A model generated the notes under the pieces. The model did not search any database and was not told the origin of the DNA. It worked only from the letters and a program-made list of their open reading frames with translations. Of a stretch of DNA of 64,000 nucleotides, positions 35,002 through 43,215 are shown in pieces. Numbering within the stretch: the stretch's first letter is position 1; every line of letters begins with the position of its first letter. Location of the stretch: positions 318,365 to 382,364 of the forward strand of contig NZ_JAENHM010000073.1 of assembly GCF_016595245.1 (NCBI RefSeq), written 5' to 3'. Position numbers and translations under genes: made by a program. This DNA is from Azospirillum endophyticum. Lineage in GTDB: Bacteria; Pseudomonadota; Alphaproteobacteria; Azospirillales; Azospirillaceae.

Positions 35002-35375
35002 CGTTGAATGCCTTCCGCCTTACCGGTCCGGCGGAGGCCGAATTGGATGACATCCTGGACTGGAGCGAGCAGAACTTCCACGAAATCGGGCGCATACGCT
35101 ACGCGGCCCTTCTCGTCCAGGCGATGCAGGACATTGCAGACGATCCGCAGCGCTATGGCGCCGAGTGGTTGCGAGCGGCAGGGCAGCGGGTCGGGCTCTA
35201 TCACGCGTGGCACAGCCGTACCCACACTGCCGATCCTGCGGATCGGATCCAGGCTCCGCGCCACCTGATCGTCTTCCGGACCGCAGAGGATGGCGTCGTC
35301 GATATCCTGGGCTTCGTCCATGAGAGCATGCTGCGCGGCCGTGCGCTCAGCAGGATCGTCCGGGCGAATGCCTGA
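34998..35375 (+). CDS. ParE/RelE superfamily toxin
   Basis: 125 aa. The ParE pattern is FRLTGPAEAELDDILDWSEQ near the N-terminus, then MQDIADDPQRYG, and HLIVFRTAEDGVVDILGFVH with the usual final MLRGRALSRI. ParE toxins poison DNA gyrase. It is somewhat longer than the common 95-100 aa because of an insertion in the middle (HSRTHTADPADRI). Coupled to the antitoxin gene by ATGA. Confidence 0.9.
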   Translation: MTLNAFRLTGPAEAELDDILDWSEQNFHEIGRIRYAALLVQAMQDIADDPQRYGAEWLRAAGQRVGLYHAWHSRTHTADPADRIQAPRHLIVFRTAEDGVVDILGFVHESMLRGRALSRIVRANA

Positions 35376-35431
35376 CAATATCTCCGCCGCCCGATAGCCC
35401 AGGTAGGACCGTCAGGCGGCGGAGAAATGCC

Positions 35432-36598
35432 TCAGAGCGAGCCCTTCTGCTCGCGGCGGCGGTCCAGCGCGACGTCGAACTGGCGCAGCAGCTTCTGCAT
35501 GCCCTCGAAGTAGAGCTTGCGCGACGGCGTGTTCTTCATGCACCGGGCATCGAGATGAGCGACGCTGGTCAGGGCCGACACGCAATAGCCGAGCAGCCAG
35601 TAGCGCGAGCGGATGCTGCGCAGGTAATCACGGAAGGGCTCGGGCTGGCCGTTCATGAAGCTGCTGAAGGCCGTCTCGTAGTCGGACAGGATGGTGCGGA
35701 TGTCGAGCAGCGTCGTTTCCAGCAGCTTGCCCACCCGTTCGATGTGCATCAGCAACTGGGTTTCGTAGGGCTTGTGCATGCGGATGTCGACCGGGATGCA
35801 CTCGCGCGACTTCAACCAGGTCAGGATGGTGCGGGCGCGCGGCGCGATGCGGCGCAGCTGGTATTCGTAGAAGGTGGTGCCCTTCCACGCGCTGAAAATG
35901 GTGTCGGCCTCTGAGCGCTCGATGCCGAAGGCGGAGACGAACAGGCCGGCTTCCTCGAGGTTGGGGTTCCAGATCGCTTCCAGGAAACGTTCGACGCTGC
36001 CGGCGCTGCCCTGGCTGCCGGACAGGGCCTTGCGGACGATCGGCTCGATGCGGGCGCGGATCAGGCGGCGAAGCTGGTGGTCTTCCTCGTTGCTGATCAG
36101 CCAATGACGCGCATCGATATTGACCTTCTCCGCTTCGAAGCAGGTCTTCAGCAGGAAGGCGTCGAGCGACGGCACGTCGTCGATCATCGACAGCATCTTC
36201 AAGTCGCCGATGATGCCGTTTTCCTGCGGCCCGTGCTTCAGGCCGAACTGCTCTTCCAGCAGCGCCGCGCTGTTGCGGCCGCGCAGGTAGATGGCGAGGC
36301 CTCCGGCCTCCGGCGCACGGGCGTTGTGCGGCACGTAGATGCCGGTTTCGACCGGGCGCTCGCCCCCTTCCATGTCTTCGTCTTCGGCCATGGGATCGCC
36401 GCCGCCGTCATCGTCGCGGTCGTCGAAGTTCGGGTACTTGAACAGGATGCAGTTGTTCAGGCCCTGGGCCTTGAACATGCGCTGCTCTTCGGGGATCTCG
36501 CGCGTGATGGCGATGAGATTCATCGACACGCTGGACCCGCCATAAAGGATCTGTTCAAGGATCGGAGAAACCGAGTCCATTTTCTTGCGAGCGCGCAT
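35432..36598 (-). CDS. conserved-looking protein of unknown function, 388 aa
   Basis: I do not recognise a family. The protein is soluble and has an acidic insert at residues 58-80 (DDRDDDGGGDPMAEDEDMEG). Its helical second half is rich in Arg and Leu (RRLIRARIEPIVRKALSG, RSRYWLLGYCVSALTSV). No signal peptide or membrane helix is present. The first ATG is used; ATG at residue 7 is possible. Codon use matches its neighbours, so it looks like a resident gene. It lies between parDE and fabI as a lone minus-strand gene, with the fabI terminator just upstream. Confidence 0.7.
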   Translation of the reverse strand: MRARKKMDSVSPILEQILYGGSSVSMNLIAITREIPEEQRMFKAQGLNNCILFKYPNFDDRDDDGGGDPMAEDEDMEGGERPVETGIYVPHNARAPEAGGLAIYLRGRNSAALLEEQFGLKHGPQENGIIGDLKMLSMIDDVPSLDAFLLKTCFEAEKVNIDARHWLISNEEDHQLRRLIRARIEPIVRKALSGSQGSAGSVERFLEAIWNPNLEEAGLFVSAFGIERSEADTIFSAWKGTTFYEYQLRRIAPRARTILTWLKSRECIPVDIRMHKPYETQLLMHIERVGKLLETTLLDIRTILSDYETAFSSFMNGQPEPFRDYLRSIRSRYWLLGYCVSALTSVAHLDARCMKNTPSRKLYFEGMQKLLRQFDVALDRRREQKGSL

Positions 36599-36649
36599 GA
36601 ATATTACCCAATCCGGCGAATATTGCGCAAATCATAAACGTCGCCTTCG

Positions 36650-36683
36650 CAAACGCAAAGAGGGATCGGCGGACCGATCCCTC
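36650..36683 (-). terminator. rho-independent terminator after fabI
   Basis: On the minus strand GAGGGATCGG pairs with CCGATCCCTC around TCCG, followed by TTTGCGTTTGCG. It ends fabI transcription before the 388-aa gene. Confidence 0.8.
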
Positions 36684-36733
36684 CCTTCGTCATACGATGG
36701 CGGGCACATTGGTCCCGCCCGACCGCTCCGGGC

Positions 36734-37585
36734 TTAGCCCACGGCCTTCGGCGTGCCGCCCAACGAGCCCAACAGGCTGGCGACCTCGGCCGCCTTGTCC
36801 ACCGCGACCATGCCGACGGTGTGATAACCGCTGTCGACATGCATCACCTCTCCGGTGACGCCGCTGCCCAGATTGGACATCAGGAACAGGCCGGCGCCGC
36901 CGACCTCCTGGATGGTGACGTTGCGCTTCAGCGGGGCGTTCAGCTCGTTCCACTTCAGGATATAGCGGAAGTCGCCGATGCCGCTGGCGGCCAGCGTCTT
37001 GATCGGACCGGCCGAGATGGCATTGACACGGATGTTGCGGCCACCCAGATCGACGGCCAGATACCGCACGCTGGCTTCCAGCGCGGCCTTGGCGACGCCC
37101 ATCACATTGTAATGGGGCATGACACGCTCGGCGCCATAGTAGGATAGGGTAAGCAGGCTGCCGCCGTCCTTCATCAGCGGCACGGCGCGCTGCGCCACCG
37201 CGGTGAAGGAGTAGCAGGAGATGTCCATGGTGCGCAGGAAGTTGGCCCGCGTGGTGTCCAGGTACAGCCCGTCCAGCTCGTTCTTGTCGGAAAAGGCGAT
37301 GGCATGAACCACGAAGTCCAGCCCGCCCCATTCCTTCTCGATGGCGGCGAAGGTCGCGTCGATGCTGGCCTCGTCCGTCACGTCGCAAGGCAGGACGAGC
37401 TTGGCGCCGACCTGCTCGGCCAGCGGCTTCACCCGCTTCAGCAGCGCGTCGCCCTGATAGGTGAAGGCAAGCTCCGCCCCGTGCTGGGCCAGGATGGAGG
37501 CGATCCCCCAGGCCATCGAACGATCGTTGGCCACGCCCATGATCAGGCCACGCTTGCCGGCCATGAGCGGCATCGGATTGGACAT
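36734..37585 (-). CDS. fabI: enoyl-[acyl-carrier-protein] reductase
   Basis: 283 aa from ATG 37585. It has a short-chain dehydrogenase fold with the FabI-specific cofactor motif LIMGVANDRSMAWGIA. The active site is LLTLSYYGAERVMPHYNVMG followed by VAKAALEAS, i.e. Tyr-x6-Lys. Substrate-loop residues are AISAGPIKTLAASGI. It reduces the enoyl-ACP double bond with NADH in the last step of each fatty-acid elongation cycle and is the target of triclosan. It is divergent from the BrkB-family gene. Confidence 0.96.
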   Translation of the reverse strand: MSNPMPLMAGKRGLIMGVANDRSMAWGIASILAQHGAELAFTYQGDALLKRVKPLAEQVGAKLVLPCDVTDEASIDATFAAIEKEWGGLDFVVHAIAFSDKNELDGLYLDTTRANFLRTMDISCYSFTAVAQRAVPLMKDGGSLLTLSYYGAERVMPHYNVMGVAKAALEASVRYLAVDLGGRNIRVNAISAGPIKTLAASGIGDFRYILKWNELNAPLKRNVTIQEVGGAGLFLMSNLGSGVTGEVMHVDSGYHTVGMVAVDKAAEVASLLGSLGGTPKAVG

Positions 37586-37703
37586 CGGAACCTCGTGAAC
37601 GACGGATGTGCTGCGGCTCCAGCCGCGAAAAGTGCCGCGCATCCTACACGAAAGCGCCCGATGGTCAAACCGGCGCGGGCCTCCCTGCCACAGGAGGCGT
37701 CGC

Positions 37704-39071
37704 ATGGCTCACGCTAAGGACGGTTCCGGCCACGACGAGGAGCGCAGCCGCCTCCTGGCCGGGCTGAGGGAGCTTGGCGGCTTCTTCGGCCATTCGATGC
37801 TGCGCTTCTACAACGACAACTGCTTCCAGACCGCCGCGGCGCTGACCTACACCTCACTGCTGGCCATCGTGCCGATGATGACGATCGGCTTCGCCATCTT
37901 CTCCGCTTTTCCGGCCTTCAGCGCGCTGCAGTTGCGCATCCAGACGGCGCTGGTCAAGAATCTGGTGCCGGAGATCGGTGACGCGATCCTGGAATATCTC
38001 GGCCGCTTCATGGCGAATGCCGGGCAGATGCCGATCTTCGGCGTGATCGGGCTGGCGGTGTCGGCGGTGCTGCTGATCTGGACCATCGAGGGCTCCTTCG
38101 CCACCGTCTGGCGCGTTCGGGAACCGCGGTCCTACGTCACCCGCATCCTGTCCTTCTGGGCGGTGGTGTCGCTGACGCCGCTGTTCGCCGGCGCCAGCCT
38201 GTCGCTGTCCAGCACGCTGTGGACCGCGCTGGAGGTGGCGCATCTGGAAGGCGTGGTCCATCCGCTGGCGGGAATCGGCATGCTGCTGCCGTTCGGCCTG
38301 CAGCTGCTGGGCTGCTCGCTTTTGTATCTGATCATCCCGAACCGCGACGTGTTCTGGCTGGATGCGCTCTGCGGCGGCGCCATCGGCTCGATCCTGCTGG
38401 AGGGATCGAAGGCGATCTTCGGCTGGTACATGCGCGAATATCCGGCCTACCAGACGATCTACGGTGCCCTGTCGGTGGTGCCGATCTTCCTGTTCTGGCT
38501 CTACATCGCCTGGTCGACGATTCTGTTCGGCGCGGTGGTCGCCGCGTCGCTGCCGGAATGGCGGGCGGGCAAGGTCACCCGCGGCGGGATGGAGGGGCTG
38601 CTGCCAGCCCAGCGTCTGGCGCTGGCGCTGGCGGTCCTGCACGAGCTGATGGAGGCGAGCCGGCTGGGGGTGGGCATGCGCCGCCGCACGCTGGTCGGGC
38701 GGGTGCCGGTGGGCACGCTGCTGATCGACGGCATCCTGGAACAGCTGCGGGATGCCCATTGGGTCGCTCACACCACCCGGGACGCCTGGGTGGTGACCCG
38801 CGACATGGGCGAGGCGACGCTGCTGGAGCTGATGAAGGCGCTGGGCATCGGCATGCGCGGCTCCGTGCATGGGCTGGGCGGGCTGGATCTGCCCTGGCAG
38901 GAGCGCACCGCCCGCCTGCTGGATGCCGCCGAGACACGGCAGAGCGACCTGCTCAACGTGCCGCTGAAGGCGCTGCTGAACGACGACCTCCCGCCGGAAG
39001 GGCAGCCGGCCGGGCAGGGGAGCGTAGGGGGGGCGGCCGGGCCGGTGCCGCTGCGGGCGGTGAAGAAGTGA
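37704..39071 (+). CDS. YihY/BrkB family membrane protein
   Basis: 455 aa from ATG 37704, preceded by a strong AGGAGG. About six membrane helices lie in residues 35-290, with the family signature FYNDNCFQTAAALTYTSLLA at the first helix. A soluble C-terminal region of about 160 residues follows (LIDGILEQLRDAHWVAHTTR). The family was once called RNase BN in error; its function is unsettled. Divergent from fabI. Confidence 0.93.
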   Translation: MAHAKDGSGHDEERSRLLAGLRELGGFFGHSMLRFYNDNCFQTAAALTYTSLLAIVPMMTIGFAIFSAFPAFSALQLRIQTALVKNLVPEIGDAILEYLGRFMANAGQMPIFGVIGLAVSAVLLIWTIEGSFATVWRVREPRSYVTRILSFWAVVSLTPLFAGASLSLSSTLWTALEVAHLEGVVHPLAGIGMLLPFGLQLLGCSLLYLIIPNRDVFWLDALCGGAIGSILLEGSKAIFGWYMREYPAYQTIYGALSVVPIFLFWLYIAWSTILFGAVVAASLPEWRAGKVTRGGMEGLLPAQRLALALAVLHELMEASRLGVGMRRRTLVGRVPVGTLLIDGILEQLRDAHWVAHTTRDAWVVTRDMGEATLLELMKALGIGMRGSVHGLGGLDLPWQERTARLLDAAETRQSDLLNVPLKALLNDDLPPEGQPAGQGSVGGAAGPVPLRAVKK

Positions 39072-39074
39072 CGG

Positions 39075-39461
39075 TCAGGCGATGGCCGGCGAGCCGGGGG
39101 CCGGCTGCGGTGGCGGGCCGAAACGATTGGCCGTCGCGTCGCCCCTGGTCGCCGTCCAGACGAGCAGGATGATCCATCCGACCAGCGGAACCACGGCCAG
39201 CAGCAGCCACCAGCCGGACCGGCCGATGTCGTGCAGCCGACGGGCCGACACCGCCAGCCCGGGCAGGAGGAGCACCAGGTTGGTGATGGAGTTCAAGGGG
39301 CTGACATTGCTGAATGGAAAGAGAGCGTAGTCGAGAATGCTGGTCCCTATGCTGACCAGCACGGTGAACAGGACCCAATACCAGTATTCCGACCGCAGGG
39401 CGCGGCCGGAAAAGCCGACATACTGGGAAAGCACCGATCTTATCGCATCAAAGAAGTTCAT
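39075..39461 (-). CDS. DUF805 family membrane protein
   Basis: 128 aa from ATG 39461, with GGCGGAGGAAA before it. The N-terminal block FFDAIRSVLSQYVGFSGRAL and YWYWVLF, then ARRLHDIGRSGWWLLL and GDATANRFGP, are classic DUF805. Three or four membrane helices are predicted. Function unknown. Its end is 3 bases from the BrkB-family stop on the other strand. Confidence 0.92.
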   Translation of the reverse strand: MNFFDAIRSVLSQYVGFSGRALRSEYWYWVLFTVLVSIGTSILDYALFPFSNVSPLNSITNLVLLLPGLAVSARRLHDIGRSGWWLLLAVVPLVGWIILLVWTATRGDATANRFGPPPQPAPGSPAIA

Positions 39462-39628
39462 TTTCCTCCGCCTTGGCGAATGGCCCGTTGTGAATGACGG
39501 TGAAGACGGACCGAGGTTCGCCAGGCAATCAGTGCGATGCAACACTCTCCATTGGGGTAGAAGCGCCCGGCATTGTGTCGCAGGGTGGAGGAAACGAGGA
39601 GAGGTCGGGGGAGCCGCCGGTGCGAGCC

Positions 39629-40582
39629 CTACTCCAGCCCGGCCTTCTTGCGGACGTCGTAGCTGCGGGTCTTGGACCACTGCTCGACGAACTTGACCAG
39701 TTCGGCGTCGGGCGGATCGGGCAGCACCACCTTCAGCTTCACATACTGGTCGCCCGGCTGTTTGGTGGCCTGGTTCACCACCCCCTTGCCGCGCAGCCGC
39801 AGGACGGAGCCGGTGTTGGCGCCGGGCGGCACCTTCACCGCCACCTTACCGCTGATGGTCGGCACATGGATGGTGGCGCCCAGAACCGCTTCGTTCAGGG
39901 TGATCGGCAGCTCGACATGGATGTCGCCGTCCTGCCGGGTGAAGAAGGGGTGGGATTCGACATGCACCTCGACGATGGCGTCGCCGTTGGGCATGCCGCC
40001 CATGCCGGGAAGGCCCTGACCCTTCAGGCGAAGCTTCGACTCGTTCTCCGTCCCCGGCGGGATGGCGACGTCGATGCTCTTGCCGCTGGACAGGTTGATG
40101 CGGCGCTTCGATCCGTTGGCCGCCTCGACGAAGGAGACGGTGACCGAATAGGAGATGTCGCTGCCCCGTACCCGGGGCCCGGTGGAACCGCCGCCGGCCC
40201 CGGTCCCGGCCCCGGCGGGGCGGCGCCGGCCACCGCCGAACAGGTCGGAGAACCAGTCGTCGCCACCGCCGAAGAAACTGTCGTCGGCGGTGCTGCTGTA
40301 GGCCTGGCTGCGGTTGCCGCTGCGGCCGCGCGGGCCGAAGCCCGCGTGCCGTTCCTGCCCCGACGGGTCGATCTCGCCGCGGTCGTAGCGGGCGCGCTTC
40401 TCGGCATCCGACAGCAGCGTGTAGGCTGCCGAGATTTCCTTGAACCGCTCCTCGTTGGCGGCATCGCCCGGCTTCAGGTCCGGATGATGCAGCTTGGCGA
40501 GCTTGCGGTAGGCCTTCTTGATGTCGTCGGCAGTGGCGGACCGGCTGACGCCGAGAACGCTGTAGGGATCGCGCGTTGCCAC
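39629..40582 (-). CDS. DnaJ-class chaperone, CbpA-like
   Basis: 317 aa from a GTG start. A J domain covers residues 4-70, with the HPD triad in KLHHPDLKPGD. A Gly/Ser/Arg-rich linker (residues 75-135) leads to two DnaJ C-terminal beta domains (VTVSFVEAANGSKRRINLSS, DIHVELPITLNEAVLGATIH). The Cys-rich zinc domain of true DnaJ is absent, which makes it a type II co-chaperone like CbpA. It stimulates DnaK ATPase and may bind curved DNA. Confidence 0.93.
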   Translation of the reverse strand: MATRDPYSVLGVSRSATADDIKKAYRKLAKLHHPDLKPGDAANEERFKEISAAYTLLSDAEKRARYDRGEIDPSGQERHAGFGPRGRSGNRSQAYSSTADDSFFGGGDDWFSDLFGGGRRRPAGAGTGAGGGSTGPRVRGSDISYSVTVSFVEAANGSKRRINLSSGKSIDVAIPPGTENESKLRLKGQGLPGMGGMPNGDAIVEVHVESHPFFTRQDGDIHVELPITLNEAVLGATIHVPTISGKVAVKVPPGANTGSVLRLRGKGVVNQATKQPGDQYVKLKVVLPDPPDAELVKFVEQWSKTRSYDVRKKAGLE

Positions 40583-40645
40583 GGGCAGAGAATTCCCGCC
40601 CCAAGGGGGCTCAAAGGTTGCGAGTGGGGTTGCGGGTCGGCGGTG

Positions 40646-41119
40646 TTACGAGTTGCCGACGATCTTCCACGTACCGTCGGCCTGTTTGCAAGCGGTTCCG
40701 TAAGCCTGCTCGGTCCGGCCCTTGACGACGATGGTCTGCTGGAACTCGCGGCAATAGGTGCCGACGTTGCTGTAGCCGTCGCGGGTGGTGACGATGGTGC
40801 CGGAATTGCCCGACTGCGGGTTGTTCCAGTTGATGCGGTCGCCGAGCGGAGCGGCATAGGCCTGACGGGCCGCGGTCTCGGCATAGCCGGCGTCGGCCTT
40901 GTCGAGCGAGCCGCCGATCTCCTTGCCGATGAAGGCGCCCAGCAGCGTGCCGACGCCGGTCGCCACCAGCTTGCCCGTTCCCCCGCCGATCTGCGAGCCG
41001 ATCAGGCCGCCGGCGACCGCGCCGCCGACCGTGCCGACCGTTTCCTTCTGACCGCCCAATTGGCACCCGGCCAGCAGGCCGGCGACGATCACGGCCGGAA
41101 CGACTTTCTTCACGAACAT
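40646..41119 (-). CDS. glycine-zipper outer-membrane lipoprotein (17 kDa antigen-like)
   Basis: 157 aa from ATG 41119. A lipoprotein signal with LLAGC (Cys19) is followed by two glycine-zipper segments (GTVGGAVAGGLIGSQIGGG, VGTLLGAFIGKEIGGSLD). The C-terminal domain resembles rickettsial 17 kDa surface antigens, with SGTIVTTRDGYSNVGTYCRE. It is probably anchored in the outer membrane. Divergent from pdxH. Confidence 0.88.
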   Translation of the reverse strand: MFVKKVVPAVIVAGLLAGCQLGGQKETVGTVGGAVAGGLIGSQIGGGTGKLVATGVGTLLGAFIGKEIGGSLDKADAGYAETAARQAYAAPLGDRINWNNPQSGNSGTIVTTRDGYSNVGTYCREFQQTIVVKGRTEQAYGTACKQADGTWKIVGNS

Positions 41120-41305
41120 CCTTGCGCCTCGAAAAGGTTGGTTCCGCGGCACCCAATCGGTGGCTTCGCGGTGGACAGTGATATAAGCGACCCTATGCTT
41201 GCTGTGAATTGTGATGAGGCTGTGACCCTTGCGCTTTTTGCACGGAAGCCCGCTCCCGCGCCGGCCGCCCGGCGGTGCGGGACCCATCGAGACAGGACCA
41301 CAGGC

Positions 41306-41914
41306 ATGACGGACACCAACGACCGCAATCCCTACGATCTCTTCGCCGAATGGATGAAGGAGGCGGAGCAGAGCGAACCCAACGACCCCAACGCCATGGC
41401 GCTGGCCACCGCCGATGCCGGCGGCATTCCGTCGGTGCGCATGGTGCTGCTGAAGGGGATCGATCCGCGCGGTTTCGTCTTCTACACCAACACCGAAAGC
41501 CGGAAAGGCGGGCAACTGCTGGCGAATCGGAACGCCGCCCTCTGCTTCCACTGGAAGAGCCTGCGCCGCCAGGTGCGGGTGGAGGGGCCGGTGGAGACCG
41601 TCACCGACGCCGAGGCCGACGCCTATTTCGAAAGCCGCCCGCGGGAGAGCCGCATCGGCGCCTGGGCCTCGCTGCAGTCGCGCCCGCTGGAAGGCCGCTG
41701 GGAGCTGGAGAAGCGCGTGGCGCAATTCGCCGCCAAGCACGCCATCGGCACCGTGCCGCGCCCGCCGCACTGGACCGGCTTCCGGGTTCTGCCGTCACGG
41801 ATCGAGTTCTGGCGCGACCGTCCGTTCCGGCTGCACGACCGCCTGGTGTTTCTCCGCGCCGGGGGGACGGACGACAATCCGCCGGTTTGGACCACAGAAC
41901 ATCTTTATCCTTGA
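41306..41914 (+). CDS. pdxH: pyridoxamine 5'-phosphate oxidase
   Basis: 202 aa from ATG 41306. FMN-dependent PNPOx fold: MALATADAGGIPSVRMVLLK, RGFVFYTNTESRKGGQL and the C-terminal signature PPHWTGFRVLPSRIEFW, ending in HLYP. It oxidises pyridoxine or pyridoxamine phosphate to pyridoxal 5'-phosphate. This cofactor is needed by GlyA encoded at 52.2 kb. Confidence 0.96.
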   Translation: MTDTNDRNPYDLFAEWMKEAEQSEPNDPNAMALATADAGGIPSVRMVLLKGIDPRGFVFYTNTESRKGGQLLANRNAALCFHWKSLRRQVRVEGPVETVTDAEADAYFESRPRESRIGAWASLQSRPLEGRWELEKRVAQFAAKHAIGTVPRPPHWTGFRVLPSRIEFWRDRPFRLHDRLVFLRAGGTDDNPPVWTTEHLYP

Positions 41915-42034
41915 ACGGGTGCCGGCCGTAAGCGACCCGTAAGGGCGGGCCGCTACGGTCGCGCGCCGGCCATGGCGGCCGGTTCTGCGGATCAACCAGT
42001 CCTGCCGATTCATCCGACTTGCGATTCAGGGGGA

Positions 42035-42961
42035 ATGTTGAGCGACAAAGCGGGAAACGCGGCATCGGCGGATCGCCTGCGCCGCTATGCCACCTATGCC
42101 AGCGTGTCGGTGGCGTCCACCCTGATCGCGGCGAAGCTGGGCGCCTATCTGCTGACCGAGTCGGTCAGCATCCTGTCCTCGCTGATCGATTCCTGCACCG
42201 ATCTGATGGCCTCGGTGGTGACGCTGCTCGGAGTGCGCCATGCCCTGCGGCCGGCGGACGCCAACCACCGCTTCGGGCACGGCAAGGCGGAGGCGCTGGC
42301 CGCCCTGGCCCAGGCCGCCTTCATCGGCGGCTCCGCCCTGCTGCTGAGCGTGGAGGCGGTGCGGCGGCTGATCCGGCCGGAGCCGATCGGCGAAGGAGCG
42401 ATCGGCATCGCCGTGATGGTGCTGTCGATCGTGCTGACCGCCGGCCTCATCACCTTCCAGCGCCGGGTGCAGGCTGCCACCGGCTCCGTCGCCATCGGGG
42501 CCGACCGGCTGCATTATTCGGGCGACCTGCTGATGAACGGAGCGGTCATCGTCGCCATCCTGCTGACCGAGGCGACGGGATTGACCGTCGTCGATCCGCT
42601 GTTCGGCGTCGGCATCGCCCTGTTCCTGCTGAACGGAGCCCGCGGCGTCGCTCGCGACGCGCTGGACGTGCTGATGGACCGCGAACTGGGGCAGGAGGAG
42701 CGCGACCGCATCGCGGATCTGGCACGGGCCGAACCAGGGGTGCGCGGCCTGCACGACCTGCGCACCCGCAATGCCGGCACCGGCTGCTTCATCGAACTGC
42801 ATCTGGAACTGGACGGTGGCCTGACCCTGACCGCTGCGCACGAGATCGCCGACCGTGTCGAACGGCGGTTGCAGGAAGCCTTCGTCAATTCCGAAGTGAT
42901 GGTCCACCAGGAGCCGGCCGGGCTGGTCGACGAGCGGCTGGACCACAGGATTTCCGGCTGA
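42035..42961 (+). CDS. cation diffusion facilitator, FieF-type metal exporter
   Basis: 308 aa from ATG 42035, with CAGGGGGA directly before it. Six membrane helices lie in residues 20-205. The metal-site pattern is SLIDSCTDLMAS in helix 2 and HRFGHGKAEALAAL after it, then ADRLHYSGDLLMNGAV in helix 5. The C-terminal cytoplasmic dimer domain ends with VMVHQEPAG. It exports Fe2+ or Zn2+ in exchange for protons. Metal choice is not certain from sequence. Confidence 0.93.
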   Translation: MLSDKAGNAASADRLRRYATYASVSVASTLIAAKLGAYLLTESVSILSSLIDSCTDLMASVVTLLGVRHALRPADANHRFGHGKAEALAALAQAAFIGGSALLLSVEAVRRLIRPEPIGEGAIGIAVMVLSIVLTAGLITFQRRVQAATGSVAIGADRLHYSGDLLMNGAVIVAILLTEATGLTVVDPLFGVGIALFLLNGARGVARDALDVLMDRELGQEERDRIADLARAEPGVRGLHDLRTRNAGTGCFIELHLELDGGLTLTAAHEIADRVERRLQEAFVNSEVMVHQEPAGLVDERLDHRISG

Positions 42962-43012
42962 TCGGGCAGGCGCCGGGCCGCCTCCGGACGGCTGTGTGGG
43001 GTGCGGCCGACG

Positions 43013-43044
43013 ATACGGATCCGTATTGCGGGATAACCCGTATT
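43013..43044. promoter_or_regulatory. operator-like cluster of CCGTAT half-sites
   Basis: ATACGGATCCGTAT (43013-43026) is a perfect 14-bp palindrome. A third copy, CCGTATT, starts at 43038, 17 bases after the second. It lies between the cation exporter gene and the soluble chemoreceptor gene. The protein that would bind it is unknown. Confidence 0.4.
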
Positions 43045-43215
43045 TCGCGTCCAAAGAGGCTTACTGCACAATCCTTAGGCGTGGCTTCTCCTTAGGGTAT
43101 CCTACCAAAGGACAGGGGGTGCGGGATCGACTCCGGCACCCCGTTCGTTGCGGATCTGTATCAAAAGCGCAATAATAGTTCCTGGGAGAAAGCGCTCAGC
43201 TACAAAACAGCAAAA

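Noticed and set aside
43116..43142. tRNA 3' end (GGGGTGC...GCACCCC with ATCGACTCC between)
   Set aside because: It is only a hairpin with a G/G mismatch. There is no anticodon arm, D arm or CCA, and no room for a full tRNA fold.
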